Origin: Streptobacillus notomytis
GTDB taxonomy: Bacteria; Fusobacteriota; Fusobacteriia; Fusobacteriales; Leptotrichiaceae
Reading direction: 5' to 3'
Assembly: GCA_001612575.1 (NCBI GenBank)
Contig: LJRV01000101.1
Location: 1 to 64,000 of the forward strand
DNA length: 64,000 nt
Part shown: in pieces, positions 1 through 9,660 of the stretch
Position numbering within the stretch: position 1 is the first letter of the stretch
How the letters are laid out: each line of letters opens with the position of its first letter
Program-made: the position numbers and the translations under genes
Notes under the pieces: generated by a model
The model's input: only the letters and a program-made list of their open reading frames with translations
Databases searched by the model: none
What the model was told of the DNA's origin: nothing

Positions 1-391
1 AATATATCTCTATATCTCTTCTTTACTTCTTCACCTTTTTCAGTCTTCTTTTCCTTCTAAATTGACTTCCTTATATCTTGTTTGCTTTATCTATTCCTTC
101 TCTTTCCATTGTCCTTGTCCTTAATCGAACTCAACCATATTATCATATCAACTTTTCTTTGTCAACATTTTTTTTAGTTTTTATTTCATTATTTTTTCAG
201 TTTTATCTTTAATGGTTGATTTTTACTAGCTAATTTAATAATTAATAAAAAATATAATTTCTTAGTGTCAATATACCAAAAATATATAGTATATATCAAT
301 GAAACCAAAACAACTAAATCAAATATATTAATATGTGCCCCAAAATCAAATATTTTATATTTAATTCTGAGACACATATCATTTAACTATA
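1..391. other. Window edge without a supported gene
   Basis: I see no gene here that I can support. A 62-codon hydrophobic frame on the minus strand (189-377) lacks a ribosome binding site and starts 15 bases after the pepF stop codon. A 12-codon minus-strand frame begins at 109. The segment is simply very AT-rich, and it may hold the end of the pepF transcript. Confidence 0.5.
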
Positions 392-2194
392 CTATATTTC
401 TTTTAATACTTTTTTCAATTCTTCTAACTTATTTTCAAAGTTTTCAAGACAATCATAAACTGGTGCATTAGTATTCATATCTACACCTGCTTTTTTAAGT
501 ATATTTAATGAATAATCACTTGAACCAGATTTTAAGTAATTAATGTATTTTTCTACAGCTGGTTTTCCTTCTGTTAATATTTTTTTAGCAAATGCTGATG
601 CCGCTGACATACCTGTAGCATATTGATAAACATAAAAATTATAATAAAAATGAGGTATTCTTGCCCATTCATATCTAATGTTATCATCATATGAAATTGA
701 TTTTCCATAATATTTTCTATTCATGTCATCGTATAAATTTGATAAATATTCAGCAGTTAATGGTTGTCCATTTTCTGCTGATTTATGAATTTCATATTCA
801 AATTCAGCAAATTGAGTTTGTCTAAATACTGTTCCTTTTACTTGATCTAAATAATGATTAATAATGTATGCTTTAATTGCTGGATTATTTTCATATTTTT
901 TAATTAAGAAATCATTTAATATTAATTCATTAGTTATACTTGCAACCTCTGCTAAAAATATTGTGTAATGACCATAAATATACGGTTGATAATTTCTTGT
1001 ATAATAACTATGTATACTATGTCCTAATTCATGAATCAATGTAAATAAATTATCCAAAGTTCCACGCCAGCTAATTAATATAAATGGGTTAGTTCCATAA
1101 GTTCCACTTGAATATGCCCCTGATCTTTTACCTTCATTTTCAGCATAATCTATCCATCTTTCATCAAATGCTTTTTTAATTAATTTAACATAATCTTCTC
1201 CAAGAACTTGTAAAGCCTCGATTATTATTTCTTTTGCTTCTTCATAAGTAAATTTAAGATCTATTTCTTTTAAAAGAGGTGTATACATATCATACATTTT
1301 AAGTTCTTCTACACCTAATTGTTCTTTTCTAAACTCTACATATTTATGTAACACAGGTAATTTATCATTAACTGCTGATAATAAAGAATCATATACATTC
1401 TCATCTATAAAGTTTGAAGAAACAGCTGCATTTCTCGCGCTAGAATAACTTCTAAATTTAGATTCAGTTGTATGTACTAATACTTGTCCTTCAAGAGTTG
1501 TTGCAAAGGTATTTTTTAAACCTTTATATGTTTTATACATTGAGTTATATGCATTTTCTCTAAGTTTTCTATCACTTGATTCTAAGTACATTCCATATCT
1601 TGCATGATTTAAAGATAATTTTTCTCCTTTTGAATTTTCTATTTCTTCAAAAGTAATATCAGCATTATTTAACATAGAGAATGCTTTACTTGCAATACTT
1701 GTAATTTGTGTCATATCAGCCAATAATTCTTCTTCTTTTTGAGAAAGTTGATGTTTTTTAGTTTTAAATAATTTTTCCATTTCAAATTTACGTTCCACTA
1801 ATTTTTCATGTGAAAAATATTCTTCAACTTTTTCTTCAGATAATTCTAATAATTTTATTCTAATAAAAGTAGATTTAGCATCATAATCTGAATATAATTT
1901 GATAATTTTAGAATTATACTCTTGATATTTAGAATTTCCTGTATCCTCATCTCCTTTTAAATGAGCATAAGTATATAAAAGGCTTATTCTTTGATTTAAT
2001 TTATCATCTAATTCTAGAGCTTCTGCTAAAACATCTACATTATCTGTCATAATCTTCTCAAACTTAGATATACTTTCAATTTCACTGTATAATTGTTCAA
2101 ATTCTTTTTCCCAAAAAGCGTCATCTTTAAATATTGTTGTTAAATCCCAAGTCTTATTTATGTCAACTTCACTTCTTTTTAAGATTTTTTCCAT
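392..2194 (-). CDS. pepF: Oligoendopeptidase F (M3B zinc metallopeptidase)
   Basis: This is a cytoplasmic zinc peptidase that trims short oligopeptides. At 600 residues it has the usual PepF length. The zinc motif HELGH lies near residue 390 in the context LIHELGHSIHSYY, with the downstream glutamate region FLAEVASITNE typical of M3 enzymes. An N-terminal helical region precedes the catalytic half. The ATG at 2194 follows an AGAGGA ribosome binding site. It stands alone, convergent with nothing and separate from the mevalonate genes upstream. The family assignment is secure; the actual peptides cleaved are not known from sequence. Confidence 0.95.
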   Translation of the reverse strand: MEKILKRSEVDINKTWDLTTIFKDDAFWEKEFEQLYSEIESISKFEKIMTDNVDVLAEALELDDKLNQRISLLYTYAHLKGDEDTGNSKYQEYNSKIIKLYSDYDAKSTFIRIKLLELSEEKVEEYFSHEKLVERKFEMEKLFKTKKHQLSQKEEELLADMTQITSIASKAFSMLNNADITFEEIENSKGEKLSLNHARYGMYLESSDRKLRENAYNSMYKTYKGLKNTFATTLEGQVLVHTTESKFRSYSSARNAAVSSNFIDENVYDSLLSAVNDKLPVLHKYVEFRKEQLGVEELKMYDMYTPLLKEIDLKFTYEEAKEIIIEALQVLGEDYVKLIKKAFDERWIDYAENEGKRSGAYSSGTYGTNPFILISWRGTLDNLFTLIHELGHSIHSYYTRNYQPYIYGHYTIFLAEVASITNELILNDFLIKKYENNPAIKAYIINHYLDQVKGTVFRQTQFAEFEYEIHKSAENGQPLTAEYLSNLYDDMNRKYYGKSISYDDNIRYEWARIPHFYYNFYVYQYATGMSAASAFAKKILTEGKPAVEKYINYLKSGSSDYSLNILKKAGVDMNTNAPVYDCLENFENKLEELKKVLKEI

Positions 2195-2254
2195 AATTAT
2201 TCCTCTTTCTAATTCTTGTCTTCTAAACTATTCTATCATTTTATATTTCTTTTA

Positions 2255-3121
2255 TCAACACAATATATTAACTTTCAGACTTTCTAAAACATCCGATTTT
2301 GAAAAAGAAAGTATGAAGTCTCCACCACCTGCACCTGAAATCTTAGAATGTCTATATTTAGATAAAATTTCTTTTATTAAGGGTGTATGGATAATAACAT
2401 CATTGTTTAGTTCTAAGTAATATAGATTCTCACTTAACTTATCTACATTATCTAATGTTTCTTCTATCCTATTTCCCATTAAATTATCAAGCATTTCCAA
2501 GACCAGATTATTTGACTTATTTTTAAAAATTTCAAAAACTTTATCACTAACATCAATTTTAGAAATTAATTTAGAGCTACTTGCAGAACTTTTTGTCCAG
2601 ATAGCATCTATTCTTAAATTAGTCCTTACATCAATTTTTTTTATAACATATTTCCTATCCACCCTATTAGATGATTTGAAAAATATATTGCTTTCATAAC
2701 AAATACAAGCTATATCTCCAAAAGAACCACTCATGTCATTTTCTATCATAAAATCTACTGAAATATCAAAAAGTTCTTTTTCTGATACATTATATCCATT
2801 TATTTTTAATATAGCTTTAATAGTCACCACAATTAAAGAAGCAGAAGAACCTAAGCCATATTTTTTACCATTTTCATAAAGTTCACTAAAATATTTAAGT
2901 TTTGCCCTTTTTTTTATTTCAAAATTTTTTTCAATATATTTTAAAAGTAATTGTATTATATTATCCTTATCTTCAATCTCAGTTAATATTTCCCACTCAT
3001 CTTTTTCTTCAATATCCAAATATGTATATCTTGGTATAAACGAAACTATTGCATAGGAATCTTCACCTAAAATCGCATATTCTCCTGCAAGGTATAACTT
3101 TGAACCCGCTTTTTCTAACAT
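2255..3121 (-). CDS. mvaK2: Phosphomevalonate kinase (GHMP kinase)
   Basis: It is the third gene of a mevalonate operon and is predicted to phosphorylate 5-phosphomevalonate with ATP. GHMP-kinase landmarks are present: an N-terminal KLYLAGEYAIL segment (LAGEY is typical of phosphomevalonate kinases), the ATP-binding GLGSSAS motif near residue 92, and the C-terminal SGAGGGDFILSF motif. At 288 residues it is somewhat shorter than the 330-370 residues of many bacterial homologues. It overlaps the end of mvaD by 7 bases, implying coupled translation. The order after a mevalonate kinase and a decarboxylase supports this GHMP member being the second kinase. Confidence 0.88.
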   Translation of the reverse strand: MLEKAGSKLYLAGEYAILGEDSYAIVSFIPRYTYLDIEEKDEWEILTEIEDKDNIIQLLLKYIEKNFEIKKRAKLKYFSELYENGKKYGLGSSASLIVVTIKAILKINGYNVSEKELFDISVDFMIENDMSGSFGDIACICYESNIFFKSSNRVDRKYVIKKIDVRTNLRIDAIWTKSSASSSKLISKIDVSDKVFEIFKNKSNNLVLEMLDNLMGNRIEETLDNVDKLSENLYYLELNNDVIIHTPLIKEILSKYRHSKISGAGGGDFILSFSKSDVLESLKVNILC

Positions 3122-4014
3122 AAAAGTATTTTCCCTTCAAAGTACTTATTTAATTCTTTTAGTATTTTTTCTTCATCTTCTTTAAGGTAAAGAACTTTAA
3201 CATTAGGACCAGCATCCATTGTAGTAAAAATATTAAAACCTTTCATTCTTAATCTTTTAATAACTTTAATAACATAATATGTTTCATTAGTTAAAAAAGA
3301 AAATGATGGATTAGATCTAAATGTAGTATTATGCATAATTATTGTATTTTTTTCCATAATATTTCCAACTTTAATAAAGTCATTTTCTAGTAATGCTAAT
3401 TTCATTTTTTCAAAATCTTCATTTGCCCTTTTCACCCACATAGGATAAATAGGTGATTTTTTTGCAATTTCCATTGCATCCCTTGATGGAAGTTCTTTTT
3501 TCTTATCATTAAGTACTATAGCTAACATAGCAAGATTAAGTCCTGTTTTTAATTCATAAATTTCTCCATTTTTATCAAAAGCTGATATATTACAGAAACT
3601 TCTACCTGCAGACCCAGACCCCATAGTAGAAATTTTAGACATCTCTTCTACAGTTAAATTTAATTTAAAAAAATCATTTAATGCCTGCGTAATAGCACAA
3701 TAAGCACTAGCACTAGATGCAAGTCCTGCTGCTGTTGGAACAAAATTTTTACTATTTATGCAAAGATATTTTCTTTTAATTTTTTGTTGTTTCATAACTT
3801 TATCAATAAAAGAAAATATTTTTTTTGTTTCATCTTCATTTTGAATTTTATCATTTAATATGAAAATATCTCTATCACTTTCTACTATACTAGTTTCTGT
3901 ATAAAGTTTATTTGATCTAAGTGATATACTTCCCTGCATAGGCACAAGATATGGATTAAATTCCTTTTTACCCCAATATTTAACTATAGCTATATTTATA
4001 TATCCTCTAGCCAT
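3115..4014 (-). CDS. mvaD: Diphosphomevalonate decarboxylase
   Basis: It converts diphosphomevalonate to isopentenyl diphosphate with ATP hydrolysis and CO2 release. Diagnostic features are the N-terminal NIAIVKYWGK motif (residues 7-16), the PTAAGLASSASAYCA phosphate-binding loop, GSGSAGRSF, and the catalytic-aspartate segment TMDAGPNVKVL near the C-terminus. At 299 residues it is close to bacterial MvaD proteins. The gene starts inside the end of mvk (19-base overlap) and ends inside the start of mvaK2, so the three form one transcript. HMG-CoA synthase, HMG-CoA reductase and IPP isomerase are not in the window. Confidence 0.95.
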   Translation of the reverse strand: MARGYINIAIVKYWGKKEFNPYLVPMQGSISLRSNKLYTETSIVESDRDIFILNDKIQNEDETKKIFSFIDKVMKQQKIKRKYLCINSKNFVPTAAGLASSASAYCAITQALNDFFKLNLTVEEMSKISTMGSGSAGRSFCNISAFDKNGEIYELKTGLNLAMLAIVLNDKKKELPSRDAMEIAKKSPIYPMWVKRANEDFEKMKLALLENDFIKVGNIMEKNTIIMHNTTFRSNPSFSFLTNETYYVIKVIKRLRMKGFNIFTTMDAGPNVKVLYLKEDEEKILKELNKYFEGKILLC

Positions 4015-4826
4015 ACATTTTCTGCTCCTTCTTTAATTAATAACTCTTTAAGTTCTATTGCTTTTTTTTCATTTTCAACTAATGATATTATACATCCACC
4101 AAGTCCTGCCCCAGTTATTTTAGCTCCTAATGAATTTTCTTTTGCTACATTAATTAAATTATCTATAACATCATTTGATAATTTCATTAATTTCAAATTA
4201 TTTTGTGATAAATTCATTAAATCACCCAATAATTTTAAATCAGAATTTTTTAAAGCAATTATAGCCCTGTCAGTAATATTTCCTAAGTTTTCTATATATT
4301 TTCTCATTTCAGTATAATTCTTTGCAATCATAGATACAGCATCTTTAGTGTTACCTTTAATCCCACTATCTGCAATCACTAACTTAGCATTTAATTTAAA
4401 AGCTATATCTCTTATACCTTCTTTTTTATTAAATAAAACTTTTTTATTATTCATTATTACTGCCATATCTATACCACTAGGATTTCCATGAGCAAATTTA
4501 TCACTTTCAAAAATTATATTTTCAAGTATTTCATCACTAATATTATACTTTTTCTTAAAAGCATCTGCTATTGCAACAGCAAGCGCTGTAGAAGAACCCA
4601 AACCCCTTGAGCTTGGAATACTTGAATTTATTTTAATATATATTTCATCTTTAATATCACATTTTTTAATTATATTATTTTTTATAAATCTAATATATTC
4701 ACTTTCAAAAATATATTTAAAATTAATATTTGCTTCTACTTTAATAGATTTTAAAGGTAATGCGATAGCGTTTTTACCATACACAACAGAATGTTCACCA
4801 AATAATATTACTTTACCATAAGCCAT
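3996..4826 (-). CDS. mvk: Mevalonate kinase
   Basis: First gene of the mevalonate operon; phosphorylates mevalonate at position 5. The GHMP signature set is complete: AYGKVILFGEHSVVYG at the N-terminus, the GLGSSTALAVA ATP loop near residue 75, HGNPSGIDMAV with the catalytic aspartate, and KITGAGLGGCIISL near the C-terminus. At 276 residues it is a compact bacterial form. The ATG at 4826 has an AGGAGA ribosome binding site 5 bases upstream. The genes for steps before mevalonate lie elsewhere. Confidence 0.95.
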   Translation of the reverse strand: MAYGKVILFGEHSVVYGKNAIALPLKSIKVEANINFKYIFESEYIRFIKNNIIKKCDIKDEIYIKINSSIPSSRGLGSSTALAVAIADAFKKKYNISDEILENIIFESDKFAHGNPSGIDMAVIMNNKKVLFNKKEGIRDIAFKLNAKLVIADSGIKGNTKDAVSMIAKNYTEMRKYIENLGNITDRAIIALKNSDLKLLGDLMNLSQNNLKLMKLSNDVIDNLINVAKENSLGAKITGAGLGGCIISLVENEKKAIELKELLIKEGAENVWLEDI

Positions 4827-4977
4827 TATTTCTCCTAAAATTTTATATCTTTACATTATCAATTAGTTAACTAACACATTATTTTAAATGTGTCAACCCT
4901 TTTTTAAAATGTTTCTTATTTTTTAAAAATGCTGTAATTTTAAAAAATAATATTTATTGTTTAACCTAAACTTTTTC

Positions 4978-5020
4978 TTGACAAATATTATATTTGGTAG
5001 TAGTATTGTAATGAATACAA
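4978..5020 (+). promoter_or_regulatory. Sigma-70 promoter with PerR-like operator
   Basis: TTGACA (4978-4983), a 17-base spacer and TAGTAT (5001-5006) make an excellent housekeeping promoter for the peroxiredoxin gene. Over the expected transcription start lies TTGTAATGAATACAA (5006-5020), a 7-1-7 inverted repeat. It matches 11 of 14 defined positions of the Fur-family PerR consensus (TTATAAT-N-ATTATAA). A repressor bound there would block initiation. The operator role is inferred from its position and from the peroxide-related gene it controls. Confidence 0.7.
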
Positions 5021-5053
5021 AAAGAGATTAATTCAATTTATTAGGAGGTAGTC

Positions 5054-5620
5054 ATGTCTTTAATAGGTAAAAGAATACCAGAATTTAAAGTAAGTGCTTT
5101 TAAGAAAGATGAAAGTGACTTTATTACTATAACAGATAAGGATATATTAGGAAAATGGTCAGTATTTGTATTTTATCCTGCTGATTTCACATTTGTTTGT
5201 CCAACTGAATTAGAAGATTTACAAGACAATTATGAAAATTTCAAAGCAGAAGGTGCAGAAGTATATAGTATTTCATGTGATACATCTTTTGTTCATAAGG
5301 CTTGGAGCGATCATTCACCTAAAATATCTAAAGTTGAATATCCTATGATAGGAGATCCTACAGGATTTTTAGCTAGAGAATTTGGTGTAATGATAGAAGC
5401 AGAAGGACTAGCTTTAAGAGGAAGTTTCGTAATTAATCCTGAAGGTAAAATAGTCGCTTACGAAATTCATGATAATGGAATAGGTAGAGAAGCTTCAGAA
5501 TTATTAAGAAAATTACAAGCTGCTAAATTTGTTGCTAAACACGGAGAAGTTTGCCCTGCTAAATGGAAACCTGGTAAAGAAACTTTAAAACCAAGTATAG
5601 ACTTAGTTGGAGAACTTTAA
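5054..5620 (+). CDS. ahpC: Peroxiredoxin (AhpC type, 2-Cys)
   Basis: Thiol peroxidase that reduces hydrogen peroxide and organic hydroperoxides. The peroxidatic cysteine lies in the AhpC motif DFTFVCPTELEDL near residue 50, and the resolving cysteine in GEVCPAKW near residue 167. The 188-residue length matches AhpC. The ATG at 5054 follows AGGAGG with good spacing. No ahpF follows; the gene is closed by a perfect palindromic terminator, so another reductant such as thioredoxin must recycle it. A PerR-like box over the promoter suggests induction by peroxide. Confidence 0.95.
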   Translation: MSLIGKRIPEFKVSAFKKDESDFITITDKDILGKWSVFVFYPADFTFVCPTELEDLQDNYENFKAEGAEVYSISCDTSFVHKAWSDHSPKISKVEYPMIGDPTGFLAREFGVMIEAEGLALRGSFVINPEGKIVAYEIHDNGIGREASELLRKLQAAKFVAKHGEVCPAKWKPGKETLKPSIDLVGEL

Positions 5621-5621
5621 A

Positions 5622-5650
5622 AATAGGCTGTTTATAAACAGCCTATTTTA
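5622..5650. terminator. Bidirectional intrinsic terminator
   Basis: The 26 bases at 5622-5647 form a perfect palindrome with 13-base arms (AATAGGCTGTTTA and its complement), flanked by A and T runs on either side. It can end both the peroxiredoxin transcript and the opposing small gene, whose stop codon lies in its right edge. Confidence 0.8.
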
Positions 5651-5848
5651 ATATCTATCTTTTTCTATTGCCTCTATCCCTAAAAGAAGTATATCCGCTA
5701 TTGTGTAATTAATTTTTTTCTTAGCATTAACTAATCTTTCATGTTCTTCTTTATTTAACCTAATACCTATATTAATATTTCTAAATTCACTTTCATCTTT
5801 ATGTTTCCATATATCCCAAGGTCTTTTACTTCCTTTTTTAATACCCAT
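5648..5848 (-). CDS. Small ribbon-helix-helix-like protein
   Basis: A 66-residue basic protein. The central segment NIGIRLNKEEHERLVNAKKK followed by a helix (YTIADILLLGIEAIEK) has the strand-helix-helix pattern of ribbon-helix-helix DNA-binding proteins and of small antitoxin or plasmid-control proteins. I place the start at the second ATG (5848): AAGGAGG sits 6 bases before it, whereas the first ATG (5854) directly abuts the ribosome binding site. There is no toxin-like partner nearby. The fold is inferred from pattern; the target is unknown. Confidence 0.6.
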   Translation of the reverse strand: MGIKKGSKRPWDIWKHKDESEFRNINIGIRLNKEEHERLVNAKKKINYTIADILLLGIEAIEKDRY

Positions 5849-5970
5849 AGACATCCTCCTTTTCTATGTTTTTCACATCTTTATTATATATTATACCTTT
5901 TTTGATTAATTTTGCAAATTTTTTTAACAATAGTCTTTTTTCACTTCATTTTCACTGATTTTCTGTACAG

Positions 5971-5999
5971 TTGTATTTTAAAAATATATGTAGTATAAT
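5971..5999 (+). promoter_or_regulatory. Promoter for the HAD phosphatase-mnmG operon
   Basis: TTGTAT (5971-5976), exactly 17 bases, then a consensus TATAAT (5994-5999), 29 bases before the start codon of the HAD gene. No operator-like repeat is evident around it. Confidence 0.7.
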
Positions 6000-6027
6000 T
6001 ATGTATATTAAATAAAAAGGAAATTTT

Positions 6028-6984
6028 ATGTGGAAAAAGAATATTAAAAATAAAATAGATGCATTTATAAACAAAAACAAAAATAATGGTAATTATGCCA
6101 TATTTGATTGTGATAATACTATTTTAATGAACGATATACAATTTGCACTTACTCACTATGTATTAAAATTTAAAAAATATAAGACTACTCCAAAAATGTT
6201 TAAAGATTTCTTATACAGAAACTTTCCAAATGAAAAAGATGTGTCAAATAGATTTTTAGAAATCTTTGAAAAAGCATATAATTCAGAAAATAATAGTGAT
6301 GAATATTTAGAATTTTTAGCTAACGTTGAAGATCTAATTGAATATATTTTTTCAAAATATGATTGTTTTGACATAACAACAGTTTTCTTCATTGATATGA
6401 GCGAAGAAGAATTAAGAAATTTAATACAAAAAGCTATTAATTATCATAATTTAGTTGAATTTGGATATGAAAATTGGATATACGAAGATAATATTTCTGT
6501 ATATAAAACGGGGCTTAAAATAGCAAAAGAAATGAAAGAATTAATAAAAGAGTTTCATAAAAACAATATAGATGTATATGTAATTTCTGGTTCACCAAGA
6601 TTTCATGTTGAAGAAGTTTTAAAACCTTTAAATCAATATATTAAAAAAATATATGGTAGAGAATTAGAAATAAAATATAATAAAATTACAGGAGAATTTC
6701 AAAAAGATAGCATAAAAACATTTTATGAAGGAAAAGTAGAGATAATAGAAAAATATATTTATCCAAAATACAATAAAGCTCCTTTATTTGTCGCTGGTGA
6801 TAGTATGGGTGATTATGATATGCTGACAAAATATGATGAAACTGAAATCTCATTAATTATAGATAGAAATAGAAGCGGAAAATTTAAGGAACTTCTTGAA
6901 TTAAACGATGATAAATATCTAAAACAACCCGTAGATGAAACTATAGGAATTTTTATTGATGCTGAAGAAAGTATCACTTTATAA
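6028..6984 (+). CDS. HAD-superfamily phosphatase
   Basis: A 318-residue haloacid-dehalogenase-type hydrolase of the phosphoserine-phosphatase-like branch. Motif I FDCDNTI (nucleophilic Asp) is near residue 27, motif II VISGSPRFH near residue 190, and motif IV GDSMGDYDML near residue 256. The long insert between motifs I and II is a cap domain. No signal peptide, so cytoplasmic. It is co-transcribed with mnmG 12 bases downstream, which need not imply a shared function. The substrate cannot be deduced; a small phosphorylated metabolite is expected. Start chosen by an AAGGAAA site. Confidence 0.85.
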   Translation: MWKKNIKNKIDAFINKNKNNGNYAIFDCDNTILMNDIQFALTHYVLKFKKYKTTPKMFKDFLYRNFPNEKDVSNRFLEIFEKAYNSENNSDEYLEFLANVEDLIEYIFSKYDCFDITTVFFIDMSEEELRNLIQKAINYHNLVEFGYENWIYEDNISVYKTGLKIAKEMKELIKEFHKNNIDVYVISGSPRFHVEEVLKPLNQYIKKIYGRELEIKYNKITGEFQKDSIKTFYEGKVEIIEKYIYPKYNKAPLFVAGDSMGDYDMLTKYDETEISLIIDRNRSGKFKELLELNDDKYLKQPVDETIGIFIDAEESITL

Positions 6985-6996
6985 TAAGGAGGATTT

Positions 6997-8856
6997 ATGC
7001 AAAACTATGATATTATAGTAGTAGGAGCAGGTCATGCTGGAGTGGAGGCTTCTCTTGCAGCAGCAAGACTTGGTAAAAAAGTTGCTCTTTTTACTATATA
7101 CCTAGATAATATTGCAATGATGAGTTGTAATCCTGCCATAGGTGGTCCAGGTAAATCACATATAGTTAGTGAAATAGGTATGCTTGGTGGTCAAATGGCG
7201 ATACACATAGATAAATACAATTTACAACTTAAAAATTTAAATCATACTAAAGGACTTGCAGCTAAAATAACTAGAGCTCAAGCCGATAAATATTGGTATA
7301 GAATTAAAATGAGAGAAATCATAGAAAAAGAAGAAAATCTTGATATAATACAAAATATGGTTGAAGATTTAATACTTGATGATAATAAGAAGGTTATAGG
7401 AGTAATTGATGCTCTAGGTCTTAAATATTCTGCAAAAGCAGTAATACTTTGCACAGGAACTTTCTTAAATGGAGAATATATCATAGGAGATGTTAAATAT
7501 TCTGCTGGGAGACAAGGAGAAAAAGCAAGTAATTCATTACCAGATAATCTAGTAAAATATGGAATAGAAATGGATAGATACCAAACTGCTACTCCACCAA
7601 GAATAGATAAAAAAAGTATAAATTTAGATATATTAGAAAAATTACATGGTGAAACTAATCCAAGATATTTTTCATATATGACTAATAAAATAGATGAAAA
7701 ACCACTTGAAACTTGGCTAACATTTACAACAGAAGAAACTATTAATATAGGACAAGAATTACTTAAATATTCACCAATAGTTACAGGTATAGTTTCAACA
7801 AAAGGACCAAGACACTGTCCATCACTTGATAGAAAAATAATGAATTTCCCGGATAAAACAGATCATCAAATATTCCTTGAACAAGAATCAAGAGAAAGTG
7901 ATGAAATTTATGTAAATGGATTTACAACAGCTATGCCTCCATTTGCACAAGAAAAACTTATTAGAACTATTAAAGGTTTAGAAAATGCCAAAATTTTAAG
8001 ATATGGTTATGCTGTTGAATATGATTTTATTCCAGCAAGACAATTAAATTTTTCGCTTGAATCTAAAATTATAGAGAATCTTTTCCAAGCTGGTACTATT
8101 AATGGTACTAGTGGATATGAAGAAGCTGCAGCTCAAGGATTTATTGCTGGAGTAAATGCTGTTAGAAAAATAGAAGGTAAAGAACCTATTATTATATCTC
8201 GTGATGAAGGATATATAGGGGTATTAATAGATGATATTATAAACAAAGAAACTCCTGAACCATATAGAGTTCTTCCATCTCGTGCAGAATATCGGCTAAC
8301 TTTAAGACAGGATAATGTATTTATCAGATTACTTGAAAAATCTAAAGAAATAGGTCTATTAGATAAAGATAAATTAAAAGAACTTGAAGATAATATACAG
8401 ATTATCTCAGATGAAATAGAAAGATTAAAAAAAATAAAAATATATCCTAATAAAGAAAATAACGATATAATTAAAAAAATAGATAAAAATGCTTCTCATA
8501 ATAATGTAATGACAGCATTTGAACTTTTGGGAAGACAAGAAATAAATTATGAAAACCTTAAATTATTCATTGAAACAAAAGATTTACCTGAAATTTCTAA
8601 AGAACAAGTTGAAATAGAAGCTAAATACAGAATATTTATTGAAAGAGAAAGAAATCAAATTGAAAAATTTAAAAAACTTGAAAATATAGCTATACCTGAA
8701 AATTTCAATTACGAAATAGTAAAAGGATTATCAAATATAGCTATAAGTGGTCTAAGTTATACTAAACCAAAAAACATTGGACAAGCAACTAGAATAAGTG
8801 GTGTTACATATAATGATATAGCCATACTAGTTTCTATACTAAAGGAGGTTAAATAG
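6997..8856 (+). CDS. mnmG: tRNA uridine-5-carboxymethylaminomethyl(34) synthesis enzyme MnmG
   Basis: FAD-dependent subunit of the MnmE-MnmG complex that installs carboxymethylaminomethyl at the wobble uridine of certain tRNAs. The N-terminal dinucleotide fold VVGAGHAGVEASLAAARLG, CNPAIGGPGKSH, the central GPRHCPSLDRK motif with its conserved Cys, and the C-terminal helical region with GLSNIAISGLSYTKP are all present. At 619 residues it is full length. AAGGAGG precedes the ATG. The downstream membrane protein overlaps its stop codon by one base. Confidence 0.97.
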   Translation: MQNYDIIVVGAGHAGVEASLAAARLGKKVALFTIYLDNIAMMSCNPAIGGPGKSHIVSEIGMLGGQMAIHIDKYNLQLKNLNHTKGLAAKITRAQADKYWYRIKMREIIEKEENLDIIQNMVEDLILDDNKKVIGVIDALGLKYSAKAVILCTGTFLNGEYIIGDVKYSAGRQGEKASNSLPDNLVKYGIEMDRYQTATPPRIDKKSINLDILEKLHGETNPRYFSYMTNKIDEKPLETWLTFTTEETINIGQELLKYSPIVTGIVSTKGPRHCPSLDRKIMNFPDKTDHQIFLEQESRESDEIYVNGFTTAMPPFAQEKLIRTIKGLENAKILRYGYAVEYDFIPARQLNFSLESKIIENLFQAGTINGTSGYEEAAAQGFIAGVNAVRKIEGKEPIIISRDEGYIGVLIDDIINKETPEPYRVLPSRAEYRLTLRQDNVFIRLLEKSKEIGLLDKDKLKELEDNIQIISDEIERLKKIKIYPNKENNDIIKKIDKNASHNNVMTAFELLGRQEINYENLKLFIETKDLPEISKEQVEIEAKYRIFIERERNQIEKFKKLENIAIPENFNYEIVKGLSNIAISGLSYTKPKNIGQATRISGVTYNDIAILVSILKEVK

Positions 8857-9575
8857 TGTTTAATATTATTACTAGAGGTGAATACCATTTAACATTTTTT
8901 TCACCTGATCATTTAAGGCCCATTTTTGTTTTAACAATTATATCTATCATTTTATTATTAATACCTTATTTATTTAAAGGAATAGAAAAAGGTAAATACA
9001 CTATATTTATAGGTATTTTATGTTTAGCTATAAAACTTGGAGATTCTCTATATAGAATTTATTTTGAAAATGATGTTTGGTATAATACTGTACCTCTTAA
9101 TCTATGTAATGTTTCACTTATTTTTGCAGGTATATTCTTTATTACTAGAAAAAGAATATATTTTAATTTTGTATATTTCTGGTTTTCAGGAGCTATAATA
9201 GCTGTAATAATACCTGGATTTTCAGTATATCATTCTTCATTATATATTTATTCTTTTATTGCTAGTCATATGTTTGAAATATTTGCAGTATTTTATGCAT
9301 TTATACATTTAGATGAAAGAGTTACATTTGATGGATTAGTTAAATCTATAATTGGTTATCTAGGATTAATAGCTTTATCATTTTTATGGAATGGAATTTA
9401 TGGTACTAACTTTATGTTTATGGCAGATTATATAATAGGAGCTGTAAGCTTTATAAAGCCATTCTGGTTTTATCAAATATCTTTAACAGGACTATTTATT
9501 TTATCTATGTTACTTATGTACCTTCCATTTGCAAATAATCAAAAAGAAGATTTAGAAGAAGTTATAGTTGAATAA
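8856..9575 (+). CDS. TIGR02206/YwaF-type integral membrane protein
   Basis: A 239-residue polytopic membrane protein with about six to seven hydrophobic helices and the family-typical region LCNVSLIFAGIFFITRK and the loop NGIYGTNFMF. It matches the YwaF/TIGR02206 family, whose function is not established. It starts with GTG whose G is the last base of the mnmG stop codon, and AAGGAGG lies within the mnmG end, so translation is coupled. The final residues are acidic and probably cytoplasmic. Confidence 0.8.
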   Translation: MFNIITRGEYHLTFFSPDHLRPIFVLTIISIILLLIPYLFKGIEKGKYTIFIGILCLAIKLGDSLYRIYFENDVWYNTVPLNLCNVSLIFAGIFFITRKRIYFNFVYFWFSGAIIAVIIPGFSVYHSSLYIYSFIASHMFEIFAVFYAFIHLDERVTFDGLVKSIIGYLGLIALSFLWNGIYGTNFMFMADYIIGAVSFIKPFWFYQISLTGLFILSMLLMYLPFANNQKEDLEEVIVE

Positions 9576-9604
9576 TAGGTTAACACTTTTTTGAATAAAG
9601 ATAA

Positions 9605-9632
9605 GGCGACTAATCAAAGTCGCCCTTTTTAT
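9605..9632 (+). terminator. Intrinsic terminator
   Basis: GGCGACT (9605-9611), a 6-base loop, and AGTCGCC (9618-9624), followed by CTTTTTATT. It closes the HAD-mnmG-membrane protein operon and marks the last base-paired element before the accessory island. Confidence 0.85.
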
Positions 9633-9660
9633 TCTTTTGAAAAAATTTATTTATAAAAAT

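Noticed and set aside
189..377. A hydrophobic 62-codon minus-strand frame after pepF
   Set aside because: No ribosome binding site, extreme A/T codons, and a start only 15 bases after the pepF stop; most likely chance in AT-rich DNA.
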